Source: Streptomyces sp. ACA25
Lineage (GTDB): Bacteria; Actinomycetota; Actinomycetes; Streptomycetales; Streptomycetaceae
Direction: 5' to 3'
Assembly: GCF_028200735.1 (NCBI RefSeq)
Contig: NZ_JAQKPV010000004.1
Coordinates: forward strand, 310,001 to 374,000
DNA: 64,000 nucleotides
The position numbers and the translations under genes are program-made. Below are positions 60,618 through 64,000 of this stretch, piece by piece; position 1 is the stretch's first letter; every line of letters starts with the position of its first letter. Under the pieces are notes generated by a model. It made no database searches, had not been told where the DNA came from, and was given only the letters and a program-made list of their open reading frames with translations.

Positions 60618-61859
60618 TCAGCCGGCCCGGGTTGCTGTGGCGGGCCGACGGGCGAGGACGTCGAGGTAGATCTCCTCAGTGGCCGCGGCGATCCTGGCCC
60701 AGCGGTAGCGCGCCAGGACCCGGCGGCGGCCCGCCGCCCCGCAGGCGGCGCGTGCGCGCGGGTCGGCCAGCAGGGCCGCGGCCGCACCGGCCAGCGCGGC
60801 CGCGTCCCGCGGCGGCACCAGGCGTCCGGTGCCCGGGTCCGCCACCGTGTCGCGCTGTCCGCCGACGGCACTCGCCACCACCGGGACGCCGCAGCCCATC
60901 GCCTCCAGGGGCACGATGCCGAACGGTTCGTAGTCGGCCGGGCAGAGCACCACGTCCGCGCTGCGCAGCAGAGCCGGAACGGCCGTGCGGGACACCCCGC
61001 CGGTGAAGTGGACCCGGTCCGTGACACCGAGCCGGCCGGCCACCGACCGCAGCCGGCGGGCCTCCGGGTCCGCGTCGAGCCGCGCGGCCTCCGGCCCGCC
61101 GACGATGACCAGTTCGGTGTCCGGCAGCGCGGCCAGCGCGGCCAGGGACACGTCGGTGCCCTTGCGGGGGACGAGCCTGCCGATCTGGATCAGCCGGTAC
61201 CGGCGGTCGCCGCGGGGCGCAGGCGGGCCCTGCGGGGTGAAACGGCCGGGATCCACCCCGCAGGGCACGACGGAGGTCCGCTCGGGGGTGAGGCCCATCG
61301 CGGCCAGTTCCCCGACCTCGTCCCGGCAGGTGGCGATGATGCGGTCGCAGGCTTCGCCGACCTCGGTCTCCAGGGCGATCCGTCCGGCAGGGCTGCTGTC
61401 GGCTGCCCCTTGGTGACGCCGTTTGACGGTGCCGAGGGCGTGGTACGTGTGGGCGAACGGCAGGCCGAGGGGGCGGGCCGCCCGGAGTGCGGCGAGGCCG
61501 GACATCCAGAAGTGCGAGTGCACCACGTTGGGCGGCGCGGCGGACCACTCCTCCGCCAGGTGGTCGCCGAACGCCTGCATGTACGGCAGCAGTTCGTCCT
61601 TCGGCAGGTGCCGGGGCGGTCCGGCGGGCACGTGCCGTACCAGCACCCCGGGGCGCAGTTCCACGACCGGCGGTGCGGTGGGGGAGTCACGCCTGGTGTG
61701 CACCGTCACACGGTGGCCGCGGTCGGCGAGTCCCTCCGCGAGTTGCGCGACGTGCACGTTCTGGCCGCCGGCGTCCGCTCCGCCCAGCGCGGCCAGCGGG
61801 CTGGCGTGCTCGGAGACGAGGGCGATCGCGAGCGTGCGCTCGCGGGATGTTCGCCTCAT
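60618..61859 (-). CDS. Glycosyltransferase family 4
   Basis: A protein of 413 residues with a GT-B fold. [19 protein letters not shown] near residue 26 and [14 protein letters not shown] resemble MshA and sucrose-phosphate-synthase-like enzymes. The donor side has [11 protein letters not shown] and the EX7E motif in [14 protein letters not shown]. It probably adds a sugar to the heptose-containing glycan. ATG overlaps the preceding stop as TGATG. Confidence 0.9.
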   Translation of the reverse strand: MRRTSRERTLAIALVSEHASPLAALGGADAGGQNVHVAQLAEGLADRGHRVTVHTRRDSPTAPPVVELRPGVLVRHVPAGPPRHLPKDELLPYMQAFGDHLAEEWSAAPPNVVHSHFWMSGLAALRAARPLGLPFAHTYHALGTVKRRHQGAADSSPAGRIALETEVGEACDRIIATCRDEVGELAAMGLTPERTSVVPCGVDPGRFTPQGPPAPRGDRRYRLIQIGRLVPRKGTDVSLAALAALPDTELVIVGGPEAARLDADPEARRLRSVAGRLGVTDRVHFTGGVSRTAVPALLRSADVVLCPADYEPFGIVPLEAMGCGVPVVASAVGGQRDTVADPGTGRLVPPRDAAALAGAAAALLADPRARAACGAAGRRRVLARYRWARIAAATEEIYLDVLARRPATATRAG

Positions 61860-62821
61860 CAGCGGACCACCTCCTCCATCAGACGGTTCCAGTCGGTCAG
61901 GAAGCGCTTCAGCCCGTAGCGGGCGAGAGCCGCTCGCCGGGCCCGGTCCCCGGCCTCCGACGCCGCCACCGGATCGCGCAGGTACCCGGCGGCGGCGCGT
62001 GTGAGTTCCCCCGGCCGGGTGGAGAGCACTCCGGCGCCTTCCGGTACCGCTTCGACGGCTTCGGTGGTGGCGAGCGCGACGACCGGCATCCCCAGGTGCA
62101 TGGCCTCGATCAGGGACAGGCCCAGCGAGGTCCAGCGAACGGGGTGCAGGTAGACGCGCCGCCGGGCCATGGCGTTGTGCAGGGCTGCCTGGGGGAGCTC
62201 CTCGGTGCGGCAGCGGTCGGGGGGAATGCCCAACTGCCGGGCCAGGTCCGCGGTGCCCATCCCGAAGACGTCCAGGGGGACCTGGCGGGCCAGTTCGGGC
62301 AGCAGGTCGGTGCCGGTGGTCCGACCGCGCCGCAGCGGTTCGTTGACGACCACGGCGGCCCGCTCGAGCTCCCCGGTCCAGCGGTGGCCCGGGTCGACGA
62401 CGCCGTGCTCGATCACGGCTGTGGGGGTGCCGCCGCTGTCCCAGAACAGCCGGTTGAAGTGCGTGACATGGACCAGGAGCAGGTCGTCCCGGCCGGCGCA
62501 CGGGTGCCGGGTGTGCGGCACGCCGCCGCCGGGCGTGTTGTGCTCCACGTACACCGCGGGCACCTCCCGGCCGGGGCGGCGGCCCAGCCACCGGCCGGCG
62601 AGGGCGGCCTCGTGCGGGCGTTGCAGGACGACCAGATCGACGGCCGTGTCCCGCAGGTCCCCGGGCCGCACCTCGGTCACCGAGTCCGGCCAGTCCCAGG
62701 TGCGGGCCCGGCCCCGGCCGTCGGGTCCCCGGTCCGGCAGCACCGGTATCAGGTAGGTGTGCGGACCCTGCACGAAGGCGGTGGTCCACGAGCCGTGCAC
62801 GTGCCAGAGCAGGACGTTCAT
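61859..62821 (-). CDS. Glycosyltransferase, GT4-like
   Basis: A protein of 320 residues. It starts [16 protein letters not shown] and has a shortened N-terminal half ([10 protein letters not shown]). The C-terminal half keeps [28 protein letters not shown] (acidic donor-site region) and [12 protein letters not shown]. The acceptor is unknown. ATG at 62821 overlaps the preceding GT9 stop. It lies within one coupled string with GT9 and GT4. Confidence 0.85.
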   Translation of the reverse strand: MNVLLWHVHGSWTTAFVQGPHTYLIPVLPDRGPDGRGRARTWDWPDSVTEVRPGDLRDTAVDLVVLQRPHEAALAGRWLGRRPGREVPAVYVEHNTPGGGVPHTRHPCAGRDDLLLVHVTHFNRLFWDSGGTPTAVIEHGVVDPGHRWTGELERAAVVVNEPLRRGRTTGTDLLPELARQVPLDVFGMGTADLARQLGIPPDRCRTEELPQAALHNAMARRRVYLHPVRWTSLGLSLIEAMHLGMPVVALATTEAVEAVPEGAGVLSTRPGELTRAAAGYLRDPVAASEAGDRARRAALARYGLKRFLTDWNRLMEEVVR

Positions 62822-63885
62822 CGGGCCGCCTCCCGGGCCGGGTGTGCCGGCCGGTCGCCGGCGGTGCGGGCTTCGCCGGCGGTGAGGGATGCGACGGCTT
62901 TCAGCACCTCCGCGTCGCTCACCGAGTCCAGGCAGGGATGCCCGGGAACCGGGCAGACCCGGGCCCGGGTGCCCGCGCACGGGGCGTCCGGCCGGCCGAG
63001 GCGTACCAGCGGAACACGGTGCGGCAGCCAGTGGACGGCGGGTACCACGGGTGCGAACAGGCTGATCACCGGGGTGCCGACGGCAGCGGCCAGGTGGGCG
63101 GGACCGGTGTTGCCGGCGACCACCGCCCGGGCCCGGGCCAGCACACCGGCCAGCTCCGGAAGGCCGGTGCGTCCGCCGAGGTCCCGGGCGTGCCGGCCGG
63201 CGACCGTCGCGGTCAGCTCCTTCTCCTCGGGGCCGCCGGTGACGACCACCCGGTGCCCGGCGGCGCTCAGGGCGGCCACCGCCCGGGCGGCCCGCGCCGG
63301 GCTCCAGGTCCGGGCCGGGACCGCGGCCCCGGGGTGCACCACCAGGTACGGACCGGTGCCGGTCAGCGCACCGGTGTCCGGCGGGGGAAGGACGCGCGGC
63401 GCGCCGTCGTCGCCGGGCGGCAGGCGGAAGCCGGCCGCCTCGGCGAGGTCGAGCGCGGCCTCGGCCTCGTGCCGGGCCGGGGCCCGGCGATGCCGCAGGT
63501 CCAGCAGGGTGCCCGGGTAGTGCTCGCTGTCCGCCGCCACCCACGGCACGCCCGCCATCTTCAGCAGCAGCGCGGCAGGCAGCGGGCTCTGGTGGGAGGA
63601 GGCCAGGACCAGCGCCCGGTCGAACCTCCCGGCGGCCACCCGGTCGACCAGCTCCCCGACGGCCTCCCGCCGTACCTCGGGCGGGGAGAAGCCGACCCAG
63701 GGGGCGTCGTGCACCAGCACCTCCCGCACTCCGGGCAGGAGACGCGCGGCGGTCTCGCCCAGCGGTCCGCAGAGGACCGCCGTGTGCGCGGACCCGGCCG
63801 CGACGGCGCGCACGGCGGGGCCGGCCAGCAGGACGTCCCCCGCGCTGTCCAGCCGCACCACGAGGGTGCGCGGGGCGCGGCTCAC
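62818..63885 (-). CDS. Glycosyltransferase family 9 (heptosyltransferase-like), second copy
   Basis: A protein of 355 residues. [36 protein letters not shown] and [20 protein letters not shown] are the GT9 landmarks in order, and the full-length C-terminus has a Cys pair in [16 protein letters not shown] typical of actinobacterial members. It is only distantly similar to the other GT9 protein at 57364. GTG overlaps the stop of the partial upstream gene. Confidence 0.89.
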   Translation of the reverse strand: MSRAPRTLVVRLDSAGDVLLAGPAVRAVAAGSAHTAVLCGPLGETAARLLPGVREVLVHDAPWVGFSPPEVRREAVGELVDRVAAGRFDRALVLASSHQSPLPAALLLKMAGVPWVAADSEHYPGTLLDLRHRRAPARHEAEAALDLAEAAGFRLPPGDDGAPRVLPPPDTGALTGTGPYLVVHPGAAVPARTWSPARAARAVAALSAAGHRVVVTGGPEEKELTATVAGRHARDLGGRTGLPELAGVLARARAVVAGNTGPAHLAAAVGTPVISLFAPVVPAVHWLPHRVPLVRLGRPDAPCAGTRARVCPVPGHPCLDSVSDAEVLKAVASLTAGEARTAGDRPAHPAREAAR

Positions 63886-64000
63886 GAACCGCCCCCGATC
63901 AGTGCGCCGATCCGCAGTACGGTCCGTACCGCGGCGAGCAGGTCGGGTGCGGTCTCCCCGGCCGCGGAGGTCTCTGCGGGGCGGGTCACCGGGGTCGGTA
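63882..64000 (-). CDS. C-terminal end of an upstream gene (partial)
   Basis: The last 38 codons of a gene entering from the right; the stop overlaps the GT9 start as GTGA. The visible end, SAAGETAPDLLAAVRTVLRIG, is compatible with the tail of a HAD-type heptose bisphosphate phosphatase (GmhB), which this pathway needs, but the fragment is far too short to decide. It could equally be the end of another glycosyltransferase. Confidence 0.5.
   Translation of the reverse strand, partial: PTPVTRPAETSAAGETAPDLLAAVRTVLRIGALIGGGS

Overview
The window is chromosomal DNA from a high-G+C actinomycete, almost certainly a Streptomyces. The support is the very high G+C with strong third-position bias, many GTG/TTG starts, ATGA/GTGA stop-start overlaps, a conservon with a CYP157-like P450, an LAATG sortase signal, and only two in-frame TTA codons found by eye. 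No tRNA, CRISPR array, transposase or prophage gene was found. No gene-free stretch exceeds about 300 bases.

Region 1 (1-15.3 kb) is housekeeping. It holds a DUF5336-type membrane protein cut by the window edge, a small-molecule-type methyltransferase, and a co-directional block of Nif3-like protein, zinc-ribbon protein and RNase H/phosphatase fusion. Then come a KDPG-type aldolase, YaaA, the RNase P RNA gene, an SRPBCC protein, a PhzF-type isomerase, a Bcr/CflA exporter, a serine beta-lactamase-like hydrolase, an Rsm22-type methyltransferase, a dimethylargininase and a stand-alone prim-pol domain protein.

Region 2 (15.5-34.8 kb) is a Wzx/Wzy-type exopolysaccharide locus. It has a WbaP-type priming transferase, two GT4 and one GT2 glycosyltransferases, a Wzz/Wzc-like protein whose kinase motifs are gone, a flippase, a polymerase, GDP-mannose 4,6-dehydratase and GDP-L-fucose synthase. 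It also has a CDP-alcohol phosphotransferase with a cytidylyltransferase, and a 916-residue secreted propeller/FN3/LamG/DNRLRE protein. The polymer probably contains fucose. The only two TTA codons are in the first glycosyltransferase and in the priming transferase, which predicts bldA control. A decayed type VII-effector-like gene and a small intact neighbour lie between flippase and polymerase.

Region 3 (34.9-42.1 kb) is haem-iron acquisition. hmuT-hmuU-hmuV run leftward and two htaA genes run rightward from a 108-base region with a DtxR/IdeR-type iron box. A convergent haem oxygenase has its own box. One HtaA protein ends in a membrane helix and the other in a sortase signal, so haem could pass from wall to membrane to HmuTUV and then be opened by HmuO.

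Region 4 (42.2-53.3 kb) holds methionine aminopeptidase, small unknown proteins, an F420-dependent NADP reductase, PanB, an EEP-family protein, glutamine-dependent NAD synthetase, and a conservon (sensor kinase, roadblock, DUF742, GTPase) ending in a P450 that lacks the ExxR motif.

Region 5 (53.5-64 kb) is a second glycan locus: a pyruvyl transferase, two tandem GT2 paralogues, an SDR, and a leftward operon with GmhA and HldE homologues, two GT9 (heptosyltransferase-like) and two GT4-like enzymes. This predicts a nucleotide-activated heptose and a heptose-containing glycan in a Gram-positive bacterium.
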